Below, in pieces: positions 16,043 through 26,045 of a stretch of DNA of 64,000 bases. Below the pieces are notes generated by a model. It saw nothing but the letters and a program-made list of their open reading frames with translations. It searched no databases and was not told the DNA's origin. The stretch spans positions 167,391 through 231,390 of the forward strand of contig CAJYAN010000006.1 in assembly GCA_913064945.1 (NCBI GenBank), read 5' to 3'. The DNA is from an uncultured Gammaproteobacteria bacterium. Lineage in GTDB: Bacteria > Pseudomonadota > Gammaproteobacteria > UBA6429 > Thiohalophilaceae. A program made the position numbers and the translations under genes. Positions within the stretch are counted from its first letter, which is position 1, and each line of letters opens with the position of its first letter.

Positions 16043-18148
16043 TTAATTCGCTGCCGTCATTGAAGGTTGCTGTCCAACCGTCGCTACAATACGAATCTGT
16101 TTGTCGGTCGGTATTTCGTTATACGAGAGCACATGCAATGTGGTAATCGTATGTCGAACAAAACGAGACAACATGCTTCTCAACGGCGCTGATACCAGCA
16201 AGACCGCCGGCTGACCGGCCAACTCCTGTGCCTGGGCACTTTCGAGCAGGGCGGTGTGTAATCGTTCCGCCAGCCCTGGTTCAACACCGGCACCACCATC
16301 GCCGCCTTGAATTGATTGATGCAACAACTGTTCCAGATTTGGATCCAGGGTGATCACCGGTAATTCTGCCGCCATCCCATTGATTTGCTGAACAATTGAT
16401 CGTCCAAGGGCGATGCGGACAGCGGCCGTCAGAACGTCAGGGTCTTGACTCCTGCCCCCATGTTCCGCCAATGTTTCGGCGATTGAGCGGATATCCCGAA
16501 TCGGCACACTCTCCTCCAGCAGGTTTTGCAATACCTTGACCACAACCCCCAGGCTCAACGTATCGGGGACCAGATTCTCCACCAGTTTTGGTGCCGATTT
16601 GGCCAGCATATCGAGCAGGTGCTGTACCTCTTCATGACCCAGTAACTGATGAGCATGGGTCTTGATCAGCTGACTCAGATGGGTCGCCACCACGGTATTG
16701 GCATCTACAACGGTGTAACCCATGGTCTGGGCATTTTCCCGTTGATCGGCGGTGATCCAGAAGGCCTGCAATCCAAAGGCCGGGTCACGCGTCTCGGCAC
16801 CTTCAATTGTGCCAAAGACCTGTCCCGGATTTATCGCCAACTCGCGCTCCGGGTGTATGGTCGCCTCCCCCACCGTCACCCCCATCAGACTGATTCGGTA
16901 CGTCGTGGGTGATAGCTCCAGGTTGTCACGTATATGAACCGAAGGCACCAGAAATCCCAGTTCCTGCGAGAGCTTTTTACGCACACCTTTTATACGGGCC
17001 ATGAGTTGTCCGTCTTGCGCCTTATCCACCATCGGTATCAACCGATAACCGACTTCCAGTCCCACGGCATCCAGTGGGGTGACGTCATCCCAACTCAGGT
17101 CGCGTGCCTCTGCAGGTGCCGTCGCCGCCTTGTCTGTTTCCTCGATGGCCTCAGTCTGCTTACGCTTTTGCTGCCGGGTAATCCAGTAGGCACCGCCACC
17201 GGCAATTGCTGCCAACGTCAGGAAAGGCACATTGGGCATACCGGGAATCATGCCCATCACCGCGAGTACTCCCGCGGTAACACCGAGTGACCGTGGATTA
17301 CTAAATAATTGCGTCAGCACCTGCTCGCCCATATTTTGCGAACTGGAGACCCGGGTAATAATAATGCCCGCCGCCGTTGAAAGCAGGAGTGCCGGAATTT
17401 GTGCGACCAGACCATCACCAATGGTCAACAGTGCATAGTTGTGTGCCGCCTGACTAAAGCTCAGGTCATGTTGCAGCATACCGATGGCAAGACCACCAAT
17501 GATATTGACCACCAGGATCAGAATACCGGCAATGGCATCACCACGCACAAACTTGCTCGCCCCATCCATGGAGCCATAGAACTCGGCCTCGTCACTGACT
17601 TCCTGACGACGTTTGCGCGCGGTGTCCTGATCAATAAGACCGGCATTGAGATCTGCATCAATCGCCATTTGCTTACCCGGCATGGCATCCAGTGTAAAAC
17701 GTGCACTGACTTCTGAAATACGGGTCGCACCCTTGGTGATAACGACGAAGTTAATGATCACCAGGATCGTAAATACCACCAGACCCACGGCATAATTTCC
17801 ACCAACGACAAAGTCACCAAAGGCCTCGATGACCCGACCCGCGGCACCGGTACCGGTATGACCTTCTAACAGGACAACACGTGTTGAGGCCACATTCAGC
17901 GCCAGACGCAAAAGGGTGGTGATCAACAGCACCATGGGAAATAAGGTGAAGTCCAGTGGGCGCAGGGAATATACGGTCACCAGCAGGATGACCAGGGCCA
18001 GGGAAATATTAAAACTGAAGAGTGCATCCAGCATGAACGGTGCCAACGGCACGATGATCATGGCCATCATCATCATCATGAGGACCGGCGCACCCAGACC
18101 ACTGCGGCCAAAACCACGCAATGTATTCATAACAGCTAATTGAGCCAT
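16043..18148 (-). CDS. flhA: Flagellar export gate protein FlhA
   Basis: About 701 residues. The first half has eight predicted membrane helices, with the conserved FHIPEP-family cytosolic loop (VITKGATRISEVSARFTLD, then MPGKQMAIDADLNAG). The C-terminal half is the export-substrate docking domain. FlhA is the largest part of the type III export gate and uses the proton gradient. The start at 18148 (MAQLAV) is chosen because GAGG lies at a proper distance; the open frame extends five codons further to a GTG. It follows flhB by 21 bases. Confidence 0.95.
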   Translation of the reverse strand: MAQLAVMNTLRGFGRSGLGAPVLMMMMMAMIIVPLAPFMLDALFSFNISLALVILLVTVYSLRPLDFTLFPMVLLITTLLRLALNVASTRVVLLEGHTGTGAAGRVIEAFGDFVVGGNYAVGLVVFTILVIINFVVITKGATRISEVSARFTLDAMPGKQMAIDADLNAGLIDQDTARKRRQEVSDEAEFYGSMDGASKFVRGDAIAGILILVVNIIGGLAIGMLQHDLSFSQAAHNYALLTIGDGLVAQIPALLLSTAAGIIITRVSSSQNMGEQVLTQLFSNPRSLGVTAGVLAVMGMIPGMPNVPFLTLAAIAGGGAYWITRQQKRKQTEAIEETDKAATAPAEARDLSWDDVTPLDAVGLEVGYRLIPMVDKAQDGQLMARIKGVRKKLSQELGFLVPSVHIRDNLELSPTTYRISLMGVTVGEATIHPERELAINPGQVFGTIEGAETRDPAFGLQAFWITADQRENAQTMGYTVVDANTVVATHLSQLIKTHAHQLLGHEEVQHLLDMLAKSAPKLVENLVPDTLSLGVVVKVLQNLLEESVPIRDIRSIAETLAEHGGRSQDPDVLTAAVRIALGRSIVQQINGMAAELPVITLDPNLEQLLHQSIQGGDGGAGVEPGLAERLHTALLESAQAQELAGQPAVLLVSAPLRSMLSRFVRHTITTLHVLSYNEIPTDKQIRIVATVGQQPSMTAAN

Positions 18149-18169
18149 TTTAATTAACCTCACTCATGG

Positions 18170-19300
18170 TTAGTCATACTGCAAATCATCAGGGATCGGC
18201 AGGTCACCGATCTTGTGTTCCTGGGTAGCCGCATAGCCCTTACGTTGTTTGAGCTGGTAGACATAGGCCAGCACCTGCGCCACAGCAAGATAGAGTCCAG
18301 CCGGAATTTCGTGATTTAGTTTCGTGGTGTGATGTAAGGCACGCGCCAATGGCGGGGCCTGCACAATAGGAATATTATTCTCAATGGCTATATTTCGAAT
18401 CTGGAAGGCAATAAGGTCAAGGCCCTTCGCCACCAGTACCGGTGCACCCATCTTGCCACCTTCGTAGCGCAAGGCCACTGAATAATGTTCCGGGTTGGTA
18501 ATCACGACATCGGCCTTCGGCACTTCCTGCATCATGCGTTGCTGGGCAATGTTACGCTGCATCTGGCGCACGCGGCCGCGAACTTCAGGGTTGCCTTCCG
18601 TGTCCTTGTTTTCGTCTTTGACTTCCTGAAAGGTCATCCGCAATTGTTTATGGTGGTCCCATAACTGAAAAGGCACATCCACCATCGCAATCAGAATCAT
18701 GGTCGAGGCCATGGCAAGAAAACCCCAGATCAACAGATGACCGGCATGGGCAATCGCCTGGTGCAGTGGCTCTGCACCCAGGCCAAGATATTCACCAATA
18801 TGATTATACAGGTAGGCAATCGCGACACTGGCAATGACAATAAATTTCACCAGCGCCTTGAGTAATTCCACTAGACCGCGAACGGCAAAAATTCGTTGCA
18901 GACCCTTGATGGGATCGAGCTTTTCCCATTTAAAGGACAGCGCCTGCGTACTGAAATTGAAGCCACCCATCGAGAGCGGTCCCGCCAACGCGGCAAGCAC
19001 CACAATTATAAAAAACGGCACCAGGGCGTTGACGGCCTCAAGGATCGCTGTCTCAAAGATGGCAGGCATCGCCATAGGAGTGAAAATTGTCTGCCGATCA
19101 ATATGCAGATGTTCTTTAAATAATAACTGCATTTCATTGGCCGTATGGGGGCCAATAATAAATAAGGCTGCCCCGGAAATCATCAGCATCAGAACTGTGT
19201 TCAATTCGCGTGAACTGGCAATCTGACCCTTTTCGCGCGCCTGTTGTTTACGGCGCGGAGTCGCGTCCTCGGTACGTTCCTGACCGGTCTCTTCTGCCAT
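18170..19300 (-). CDS. flhB: Flagellar export switch protein FlhB
   Basis: 376 residues: charged N-terminus (TEDATPRRKQQAREKGQ), four membrane helices (about 35-52, 90-110, 150-168, 190-210) and the cytosolic switch domain. The autocleavage site is N269-P270-E271-H272, so it reads NPEH where most FlhB proteins have NPTH. Asn269 and Pro270, between which cleavage occurs, and His272 are kept. After cleavage FlhB accepts filament-type substrates, under control of FliK. Its ATG overlaps the fliR stop by one base. Confidence 0.95.
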   Translation of the reverse strand: MAEETGQERTEDATPRRKQQAREKGQIASSRELNTVLMLMISGAALFIIGPHTANEMQLLFKEHLHIDRQTIFTPMAMPAIFETAILEAVNALVPFFIIVVLAALAGPLSMGGFNFSTQALSFKWEKLDPIKGLQRIFAVRGLVELLKALVKFIVIASVAIAYLYNHIGEYLGLGAEPLHQAIAHAGHLLIWGFLAMASTMILIAMVDVPFQLWDHHKQLRMTFQEVKDENKDTEGNPEVRGRVRQMQRNIAQQRMMQEVPKADVVITNPEHYSVALRYEGGKMGAPVLVAKGLDLIAFQIRNIAIENNIPIVQAPPLARALHHTTKLNHEIPAGLYLAVAQVLAYVYQLKQRKGYAATQEHKIGDLPIPDDLQYD

Positions 19301-20076
19301 TATGGTACGCCTGCGAGAAGTTGCTTGATCAGGTGATAGGCTTCATTAAACATACTATTGGCGTGTGGGATGACGCTCGGCAGGGTAAACAACACAAGTG
19401 CAAACCCCAGGCTCAGGGTAATCGGAAAACCAATCGCAAAAATATTTAATTGCGGTGCCGCACGAGTCATCACGCCAAAGGCAATATTAATAATCAGGAG
19501 CGAGGCAATGGCCGGTAAGGCGATAGCAACACCGCCTGAAAATATCAGACCCGCCCAGTTCACCAGCTGCCAAAGACTTTCAGGTAGCAAGCTGTGGCCA
19601 ATAGGCAAAATGGTAAAGCTGTCGACAATCACCTGGATAAGTACCAGATGACCATTCAACGACAGGTAGACCAACAGCACCAGCATAATATAAAACTGAC
19701 TTAGCACCGGCACCTGAACACCATTTTGCGGGTCAACCATGAGTGAAAAACCCAGCCCCATCTGCAACGCAATCGCCTGACCACCGGTGATTACAGCACT
19801 CATGACAAGCTGTAGAGTGAATCCCATCACCACGCCAATCAGGAGCTGTTGAGCCACAATTAATAATGACAGGGGGTTAAAAATATCGACCACGGGAACG
19901 GCGGGCAGAGCTGGTGCCACCATCATGGTTAGTAGAAGTGCAAACACCAACCGTATGCGGCGTGGAATCGTTCTGGCACCAAACACCGGCGCCGCCATGA
20001 CCGCACCGGCAATGCGAAACAGTGGCCACAGAAAACTGCCTACCCATGCTGTTATTTCTGCACCCGTGAAGTTCAT
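19300..20076 (-). CDS. fliR: Flagellar export apparatus protein FliR
   Basis: 258 residues, strongly hydrophobic, with about six membrane segments, forming part of the FliPQR export pore. It begins MNFTGAEITAWVGSFLWPLFRI and carries the family segment GFTLQLVMSAVITGGQAIALQMGLGF. Two bases separate it from fliQ, and it overlaps flhB by one base. Length is normal for the family. Confidence 0.95.
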   Translation of the reverse strand: MNFTGAEITAWVGSFLWPLFRIAGAVMAAPVFGARTIPRRIRLVFALLLTMMVAPALPAVPVVDIFNPLSLLIVAQQLLIGVVMGFTLQLVMSAVITGGQAIALQMGLGFSLMVDPQNGVQVPVLSQFYIMLVLLVYLSLNGHLVLIQVIVDSFTILPIGHSLLPESLWQLVNWAGLIFSGGVAIALPAIASLLIINIAFGVMTRAAPQLNIFAIGFPITLSLGFALVLFTLPSVIPHANSMFNEAYHLIKQLLAGVP

Positions 20077-20078
20077 AG

Positions 20079-20348
20079 TCAGCCAATCAGATAAGGAATA
20101 TTCCGGATGAGACCCTGGGTGTAATCCATAATCAGACGCAACATCCAGGGGCCCGCCACCATCAGAGTAACAATCGTGACAATCAGTTTTGGAATAAAGC
20201 TCAGTGTCATTTCATTTATCTGTGTCGCTGCCTGAAACATACTAACCAGCAAACCAACCACCAGCGCGGGGATCAGGGTGATCATCAGCAGCATCAGGAC
20301 GACTTCAAGCGCGTGTTGAAAGAGACTAAGAATTGTATCGGGTGTCAT
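20079..20348 (-). CDS. fliQ: Flagellar export apparatus protein FliQ
   Basis: 89 residues with two membrane helices (about 15-38 and 52-72) and the FliQ signature LVGLLVSMFQAATQINEMTL, followed by SFIPKL. It takes part in the FliPQR pore. Located 12 bases after fliP and two before fliR. Confidence 0.95.
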   Translation of the reverse strand: MTPDTILSLFQHALEVVLMLLMITLIPALVVGLLVSMFQAATQINEMTLSFIPKLIVTIVTLMVAGPWMLRLIMDYTQGLIRNIPYLIG

Positions 20349-20360
20349 CGCAATCTCCTG

Positions 20361-21122
20361 TCACACATAAAAACTTGATGCCAGCGTGCCCATAACAATA
20401 TTCCAGCCATCCACCAGCACAAACAGCATTATTTTAAAAGGCAGGGATATGATCATCGGTGATAACATCATCATCCCCATGGACATCAGGACACTGGCGA
20501 CGACCAGATCAATAATAAGAAAAGGGATGAATAACAAAAATCCGATCTGAAAAGCAGTTTTTAATTCACTGGTTACAAACGCCGGTACAAGAATGGTCAA
20601 TGGTACATCTGTCGGTGAGGCAAATGGTTTATGCCCCGAGATTTTGGCGAACATACTGATATCCGTTTCACGCGTCTGGCCTAGCATAAATTTCTTCAGG
20701 GGCTCGCTCGCTTTTTGTACCGCCGTCTGTAATTCCATTTTGTTGGCAAGATAAGGTTGCAACGCCTCTGTATTGATGCGGTCAAACACCGGAGCCATGA
20801 CAAAAAAGGTCAGGAACAATGCCAGGCCAATCAGGGTTTGTGATGATGGTGCCTGCACCAGGCCGACGGCCTGACGTAAAATCGATAAGACAATGATGAT
20901 GCGCGTAAATGAAGTCATCATCATCAAGGCAGCCGGTAACAGGGTCAGCATGGTCATCAATGCCAACACCTGAATACTCACAGTGTATGTCTGACCGCCA
21001 CCCGGTGCGGTCGTCACCGAAACGGCCGGTAAGCCGGCAGGTGCCGCCGTTGCCATTTCCGCCGACAGCAGATACACGGCAATCAGGACGAACAAACTTA
21101 AAACGATACGTGAGGCCTTCAT
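20361..21122 (-). CDS. fliP: Flagellar export apparatus protein FliP
   Basis: 253 residues. An N-terminal cleavable signal sequence (about residues 1-26, ending ATAAPA), then four membrane helices. [16 protein letters not shown] and the [16 protein letters not shown] end are FliP hallmarks. It forms the core of the export pore with FliQ and FliR. Start overlaps the fliO stop (ATGA). Confidence 0.95.
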   Translation of the reverse strand: MKASRIVLSLFVLIAVYLLSAEMATAAPAGLPAVSVTTAPGGGQTYTVSIQVLALMTMLTLLPAALMMMTSFTRIIIVLSILRQAVGLVQAPSSQTLIGLALFLTFFVMAPVFDRINTEALQPYLANKMELQTAVQKASEPLKKFMLGQTRETDISMFAKISGHKPFASPTDVPLTILVPAFVTSELKTAFQIGFLLFIPFLIIDLVVASVLMSMGMMMLSPMIISLPFKIMLFVLVDGWNIVMGTLASSFYV

Positions 21123-21556
21123 GATTTGAGCTGCCCCTTGATGACGGACTGCAGACGTGCGGCAAAACTTTCAGCTACCGGTTTACCTTCGTTTACCAGG
21201 ACTGGTTTTTCAAACACATGCAGGGCATTGATCTGACCTGGCGCGACACCAATCACCAGTTGTGTCTCTGCAATTTGAATAACCATGACTTTTTCACGCT
21301 GCCCGACACTGACACCACCCAGCACACGTACCTGCGCGTTAGCAGGCGCGGCAAATTGACCCATGCGCCGAATTAACCAGGCAAGACCAAAAATAACGCC
21401 AAGAACAACCAACAGACCCAGCACCATTTGCAGATACTGTCCTGTCGAAACCGGTTCGGCGACCATGGGCCCTGGTTGCGCTGCACTCTCTTTAGAAAAC
21501 GCAGGGCAAACGAATCCCAGCCAGAGCCATAGACTCCAGTGTAAATAATGTTTCAT
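21119..21556 (-). CDS. fliO: Flagellar assembly protein FliO
   Basis: 145 residues: an N-terminal hydrophobic segment (probable signal, about 4-20), a periplasmic stretch, one membrane helix at about 43-65 ([19 protein letters not shown]), and a cytosolic domain with [19 protein letters not shown], the standard FliO motif. FliO helps assemble FliP rings. The short interval of five bases from fliN and the overlap with fliP fit the operon. Confidence 0.92.
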   Translation of the reverse strand: MKHYLHWSLWLWLGFVCPAFSKESAAQPGPMVAEPVSTGQYLQMVLGLLVVLGVIFGLAWLIRRMGQFAAPANAQVRVLGGVSVGQREKVMVIQIAETQLVIGVAPGQINALHVFEKPVLVNEGKPVAESFAARLQSVIKGQLKS

Positions 21557-21561
21557 ATGAG

Positions 21562-22011
21562 TTACCCGAGTTTTTTGACCCGTTCCGCAGGACTTATCAC
21601 GTCAGTAAGACGTATACCAAATTTTTCATTCACGACAACCACTTCACCATGCGCAATCAAGGTACCATTCACCAGCACATCCAGCGGCTCACCCGCCAGG
21701 CGATCCAGTTCGATCACCGACCCCTGATTGAGTTGTAATAGATTCCGAATATTCAGTTTGGTCTGACCAATCTCCATTGAGACTGTCACCGGGATATCCA
21801 GAATGACATCAAGATTAAGGTCTTCATTACCGGCGATAAAGGCAGGGGCATCAGCTTGCAGATTTTTTAGCCCCGCGTGATTCACCTCAGTCTCAGGACT
21901 TGCGGATGCTTCAGGATTATCACTCTCCGGTGCACCCGCCTCGGCCATTGCCGCCGCCCAGTCGTCCATCACCTCTTCGTCTTTGTCCGTTTCTGTGTCT
22001 GTATCAGCCAT
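21562..22011 (-). CDS. fliN: Flagellar motor switch protein FliN
   Basis: 149 residues. The N-terminal 70 are acidic and low complexity; the SpoA/C-ring domain is at about 72-147 (LDVILDIPVTVSMEIGQTK, LLQLNQGSVIELDRLAGEP, VNGTLIAHGEVVVV), all canonical. It forms the base of the C-ring with FliM and receives export cargo via FliH. The ATG lies within the end of fliM (eight-base overlap). Confidence 0.95.
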   Translation of the reverse strand: MADTDTETDKDEEVMDDWAAAMAEAGAPESDNPEASASPETEVNHAGLKNLQADAPAFIAGNEDLNLDVILDIPVTVSMEIGQTKLNIRNLLQLNQGSVIELDRLAGEPLDVLVNGTLIAHGEVVVVNEKFGIRLTDVISPAERVKKLG

Positions 22012-23026
22012 TTGTGACTCCTGTTTTTGCCATTAATGCCTGTGTCGCGGCATCATTGGGTAATTTTGTGCGACGAACGGGTTGGTCTATTTTAATCGCC
22101 AGATTGCCCCGCGATTCACCAAAGCTGCCTTCAAACACAGGCACACCACCGGCCTTGAGAAAAATTTTCTCGGGAAAATTAAACGGGATCACATCACCTT
22201 TCTCCATCGTCAGAACATCACGTAACTTGATCTGAACCTTACCAAGCGTGGCGGATAAAATTACTTCAGCGGATTTCACTTCTTCACGCAGGGAGAGGAC
22301 CCAGCGTTCATCGTGATCGGAGCGGTCACTTTGCACACCGGCATCCAGTAGTTCACGAATCGGTTCAAGCATGGAATACGGCATCACCACCTGAAAGTTA
22401 CCACCGCCACCATCCAGTTCGACATGAAAGGTGCTAACCACAACGACTTCTGTTGGACTGACAATATTGGCAAATTGTGGATTGACTTCCATGGTCATAA
22501 ATTCAAAATCTACCGGCAAGACCGGTGCCCAGGCCTCTTTCAAGTCATGAAAGGCATCATTCAGCATCATGCTAATGACTCGTTGTTCTGTCGGCGTAAA
22601 CTCACGTCCTTCAATCTTGGCATGACGACCGGTGCCACCAAAATAATTATCCACCGTGACAAAAACCAGCTTGGGATCGAAGACACATAAGGCGGTGCCG
22701 CGCAGAGGTCGAATCTTGCAGATATTGAGACTGGTCGGCACAAACAAACTATGAATGTATTCTGAGAACTTCAGCATTTGTACGCCGCCAACGGAAATTT
22801 CTGCTGAACGACGCATCATATTGAACATGGTAATACGGAAATAACGTGCAAAGCGTTCATTTATCATTTCCAGCGTTGGCATCCGACCACGAACAATACG
22901 GTCCTGGCTGGCAAAATCAAACTGGCGTGCAACACCATCAAATTCCGAGTCATCGGTATCGACGTCACCACTATCGACGCCGTGCAGTAACGCATCTATT
23001 TCGTCTTGTGATAATAAATCGCTCAC
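22004..23026 (-). CDS. fliM: Flagellar motor switch protein FliM
   Basis: 340 residues. The N-terminal CheY-P binding peptide is at about 4-15 (LLSQDEIDALLHG), followed by the CheC-like middle domain (about 45-230) and a C-terminal SpoA domain (about 255-325). FliM links CheY-P binding to motor reversal. The peptide is closely matched by the repeated linker motif of CheA in the same cluster. Follows fliL by 12 bases. Confidence 0.95.
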   Translation of the reverse strand: MSDLLSQDEIDALLHGVDSGDVDTDDSEFDGVARQFDFASQDRIVRGRMPTLEMINERFARYFRITMFNMMRRSAEISVGGVQMLKFSEYIHSLFVPTSLNICKIRPLRGTALCVFDPKLVFVTVDNYFGGTGRHAKIEGREFTPTEQRVISMMLNDAFHDLKEAWAPVLPVDFEFMTMEVNPQFANIVSPTEVVVVSTFHVELDGGGGNFQVVMPYSMLEPIRELLDAGVQSDRSDHDERWVLSLREEVKSAEVILSATLGKVQIKLRDVLTMEKGDVIPFNFPEKIFLKAGGVPVFEGSFGESRGNLAIKIDQPVRRTKLPNDAATQALMAKTGVTNG

Positions 23027-23038
23027 GTCAGATCATCC

Positions 23039-23560
23039 TTATTGCATAATAAAGCTGGTAAAATACACGGCGTCGACACTGGATTTGCCCGTCTCGGTCT
23101 TGACAATTTTCTGGATGGCCTTCAACACCTCGGCACGGAGTTTTTCCTTGCCCGCCGCGGTCCGCAATTCGACGTATTGCTGGCCACTTAACAAAATAAG
23201 GATGTTGTTACGAATCAGCGGGTCTTCGTGTTCAAGAGTTTTGACGACTGCCGGATTGCGGGTCATGAGCTGAATCTCAACCTGCAGGTAATTGGCCTGC
23301 TGATTACCTTCAAAATTGACAATGAACTCCGGTTTTAACTCGTAATAAATGGCAGGTGCCAGGGCCGCCACCTTGTCCTTCTTGTCCGCACCTTTCTCAG
23401 AATGGCCACCGCCAAGCACGCCGGTGTAGAACAACGCACCGACCGTCCCCCCGCCCAACAGCAGCACGGCGAGCGTGATAATCACGATCAGTTTGCCCTT
23501 GCCGCCCTTCTTAACACTGGCGTCCAGCTCAATTTCTTTTTCTTTGTCGTCTTTTGCCAT
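23039..23560 (-). CDS. fliL: Flagellar basal-body-associated protein FliL
   Basis: 173 residues: a short Lys/Glu-rich cytosolic part, one membrane helix at about 25-46 (LIVIITLAVLLLGGGTVGAL), and a periplasmic domain with the FliL pattern YYELKPEFIVNF and a C-terminal VYFTSFIMQ. FliL forms a ring around the stator and supports torque. It is the first gene of the fliLMNOPQR-flhBA run and has a sigma-54 type site upstream. Confidence 0.93.
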   Translation of the reverse strand: MAKDDKEKEIELDASVKKGGKGKLIVIITLAVLLLGGGTVGALFYTGVLGGGHSEKGADKKDKVAALAPAIYYELKPEFIVNFEGNQQANYLQVEIQLMTRNPAVVKTLEHEDPLIRNNILILLSGQQYVELRTAAGKEKLRAEVLKAIQKIVKTETGKSSVDAVYFTSFIMQ

Positions 23561-23608
23561 TTTGCTACTGACTTTATTTTTGATTGGGAAATGCCCTGCT
23601 TTTGTGAA

Positions 23609-23625
23609 TGCAAAACATATACCAG
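23609..23625 (-). promoter_or_regulatory. Sigma-54 (RpoN) type promoter upstream of fliL
   Basis: Minus strand CTGGTAT-N5-TTGCA, with the invariant GG and GC separated by exactly ten bases. It lies about 49 bases before the fliL start. In Pseudomonas the fliLMNOPQR operon is driven by RpoN with FleQ, so the site fits; no FleQ gene is in the window. Confidence 0.65.
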
Positions 23626-23737
23626 ACAGGAGAAAATTTTAATTAACTTACAAAACAATAGTTTACAGATTGAATGTCTGCGCCAGAGGGGGATCCGACA
23701 AAGAATTGACAGTTGCCTTGCCGGAAACCTGTCTCGA

Positions 23738-24286
23738 CTATACCTGACGAATAAAGTGCTCACGATAATATTGGAGCTCCGCAATGGAGTCTCGAATATC
23801 ATCCAGCGCCAGATGGCTGGACTGTTTATTGAAGCCCTGACTCACGCCCGGTGCCCAGCGCCTTGCCAGTTCCTTGAGGGAGCTGACATCCAGGTTGCGG
23901 TAGTGAAAAAAAGCTTCTAATTCAGGCATTTGCCGTGCCATAAAGCGACGATCCTGACAGATGCTATTACCACACATGGGTGAGGTTTTGGGAGGGACAT
24001 ATTGTAACAGGAAGTCAATGGTCTGCTGCTGTGCGTCCAGGAGTGTGGTGGTACTCTGCCGCACACGTTCGACGAGCCCCGAACCGCCGTGTTGACGGGT
24101 GTTCCATTCATCCATACCATTTAGGACTTCGTCACTGGTATGGATCGCGAGTACCGGGCCCTCTTCCAGAATATTCAGTTCCGCATCGGTCACAACCGTA
24201 GCGATTTCGATGATCTCGTCATTTTGCGTATCCAGGCCAGTCATTTCCAGGTCGATCCAGATAAGGTTGTTCGGGTTTTGCGTCAT
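23738..24286 (-). CDS. orn: Oligoribonuclease
   Basis: 182 residues, DEDDh 3'-5' exonuclease that degrades di- and oligoribonucleotides, including pGpG from c-di-GMP breakdown. [12 protein letters not shown] at the N-terminus holds the first Asp and Glu, and the later acidic residues and His/Asp near [12 protein letters not shown] complete the site. Length is normal. Its presence near motility and c-di-GMP genes fits the usual orn-rsgA-motAB neighbourhood. Divergent from the M48 protease gene. Confidence 0.95.
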   Translation of the reverse strand: MTQNPNNLIWIDLEMTGLDTQNDEIIEIATVVTDAELNILEEGPVLAIHTSDEVLNGMDEWNTRQHGGSGLVERVRQSTTTLLDAQQQTIDFLLQYVPPKTSPMCGNSICQDRRFMARQMPELEAFFHYRNLDVSSLKELARRWAPGVSQGFNKQSSHLALDDIRDSIAELQYYREHFIRQV

Positions 24287-24388
24287 GATGCTTCCTTATT
24301 ATGTTACTTGCCAAGCATTGTACCAAAGGCTAACCTGCCATGCTTACGGGTATAGAATATTAAATCTTCAAGGGATAACACTAATATT

Positions 24389-25639
24389 ATGGGATGGGTA
24401 AGTCAGATATTTATCGCGCTAGTCGTCAGCGCTGGTTTACTGCAATGGTGGTTGCTGCAACGCCAACTCGCTCATGTACGTCGTCATCGTAGTGCCGTAC
24501 CGGAGGCCTTTATCGAGAAGATCGAACTCGCCGAGCATCAAAAGGCTGCTAACTACACAATGGCCAAGGTCCGCTTCGGACGTCTCGAACTCATCTATAG
24601 CAGCGCATTGTTATTGCTGTGGACAATCGGCGGCGGCTTGCAGTGGCTGGATATGGCCTGGCGTAGTCTTGAATGGACACCGCTATGGACCGGGGTCGCC
24701 GTCATGACCAGTCTACTGATCATAGGCGAACTCCTTAGCCTGCCCTTTTCCATCTATAGTACCTTCGCCATCGAACAACGCTTTGGTTTCAATCGAATGA
24801 CCCCGGCGCTATTTATAATGGATCTGGCCAAGCAGCTTCTCCTCACCCTGGCAATTGGTGTTCCCTTGCTCCTGTGTATTCTCTGGCTAATGTATCACGC
24901 GTCCACGCTCTGGTGGCTACAGGTGTGGGCCGTCTGGATGGGCTTTAGTCTCCTCCTGATGTGGGCTTACCCCGCCTTCATCGCGCCCCTGTTCAATAAG
25001 TTCCAGCCACTGGAGAGTGGTGAGCTACGTCAGCGTATTGAGCAATTAATGCAACGCTGTGGGTTTACCAGCAATGGCATTTTTGTCATGGACGGCTCAC
25101 GTCGTAGTGCCCACGGCAATGCCTATTTTACCGGCCTGGGCCAGAACAAACGTATTGTCTTTTTCGACACGCTCATCTCTTCACTGGATGCCAATGAAGT
25201 CGAGGCGGTCCTGGCGCATGAACTGGGACACTTTAAACGTAAGCACATACAAAAGCGCTTAATTAGTACGGCCGTCTTAAGCCTGGCGGGGCTGGCATTA
25301 CTAGGCTGGCTGATTGAACAGCCCCTCTTTTATAGTGGACTCGGCGTGGCTGACATGACAAAGTACATGGCACTGATCCTGTTTATGTTAGTTATGCCGG
25401 TTGTGGGAATTTTTGTGCATCCTCTGTTTTCCTGGGTCAGCCGTAAACATGAGTTTGAGGCAGACGAATTTGCCGCGCAACAGACCGATGCCCGCGATCT
25501 GATTCAGGCACTGGTAAAACTCTACAAAGAAAATGCCAATACACTGACACCGGATCCACTCTATTCCGCCTTCCACGATTCTCACCCGCCTGCACCCGTG
25601 CGTATTGCCCACTTAGCGTCGAGAATTACCGCGACATAG
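24389..25639 (+). CDS. M48 family membrane zinc metalloprotease (Ste24/CAAX protease 1 type)
   Basis: 416 residues with about six to seven membrane helices. The zinc motif HELGH is at 277-281 (AHELGHFKRKH), and the third ligand region EFEADEFAAQ is near residue 355. The N-terminal part resembles the Peptidase_M48_N domain of Ste24. Bacteria lack prenylated CAAX substrates, so the role is probably membrane protein quality control or another cleavage; this is inferred. Twelve bases separate it from the cytochrome gene, so they may be co-transcribed. Confidence 0.85.
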   Translation: MGWVSQIFIALVVSAGLLQWWLLQRQLAHVRRHRSAVPEAFIEKIELAEHQKAANYTMAKVRFGRLELIYSSALLLLWTIGGGLQWLDMAWRSLEWTPLWTGVAVMTSLLIIGELLSLPFSIYSTFAIEQRFGFNRMTPALFIMDLAKQLLLTLAIGVPLLLCILWLMYHASTLWWLQVWAVWMGFSLLLMWAYPAFIAPLFNKFQPLESGELRQRIEQLMQRCGFTSNGIFVMDGSRRSAHGNAYFTGLGQNKRIVFFDTLISSLDANEVEAVLAHELGHFKRKHIQKRLISTAVLSLAGLALLGWLIEQPLFYSGLGVADMTKYMALILFMLVMPVVGIFVHPLFSWVSRKHEFEADEFAAQQTDARDLIQALVKLYKENANTLTPDPLYSAFHDSHPPAPVRIAHLASRITAT

Positions 25640-25651
25640 AGGTATGAGACC

Positions 25652-25957
25652 ATGCGATATCAAGGCATCTTGAGTATTTTGCTGCTTGGCGGGCTCGTTG
25701 GCCTGAGTCAGGCCGCCGATATTGAACGTGGGCGTCAGCTACAGATGGAAAATTGTGTTCAATGCCATGCCGCGATGTATGGCGGTGACGGCACGACTAT
25801 TTACGTTCGAGAAGACCGCCGAATCGATTCCAAGGCGGCATTGATCAAACAGGTAAAACGATGCAAAAATAGTATGGGCCTTCCCTGGCCAACCGATCAG
25901 ATTGATGACCTCATCGCCTATCTTAATCAGACTTTCTATCACTTTAAAAAGAAATAA
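25652..25957 (+). CDS. Small exported monohaem c-type cytochrome
   Basis: 101 residues. A clear signal peptide at 1-21 (ends LSQAA), then one haem site CVQCH at about 35-39 and a possible axial Met in SMGLPW near residue 78. The mature form is about 80 residues, so it is a small class-I-like electron carrier in the periplasm. The partner is unknown. Located directly after the M48 protease gene and before rsgA; neither neighbour indicates a pathway. It has a fairly basic C-terminus (KKK). Confidence 0.8.
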   Translation: MRYQGILSILLLGGLVGLSQAADIERGRQLQMENCVQCHAAMYGGDGTTIYVREDRRIDSKAALIKQVKRCKNSMGLPWPTDQIDDLIAYLNQTFYHFKKK

Positions 25958-26045
25958 CCTCTACCCTAACGGTTCGACGAAAACTCACTCTATGCATACA
26001 TACACCTCCAGTAGTTGCTACTCTTCCGCACGCTGATATTCATCC

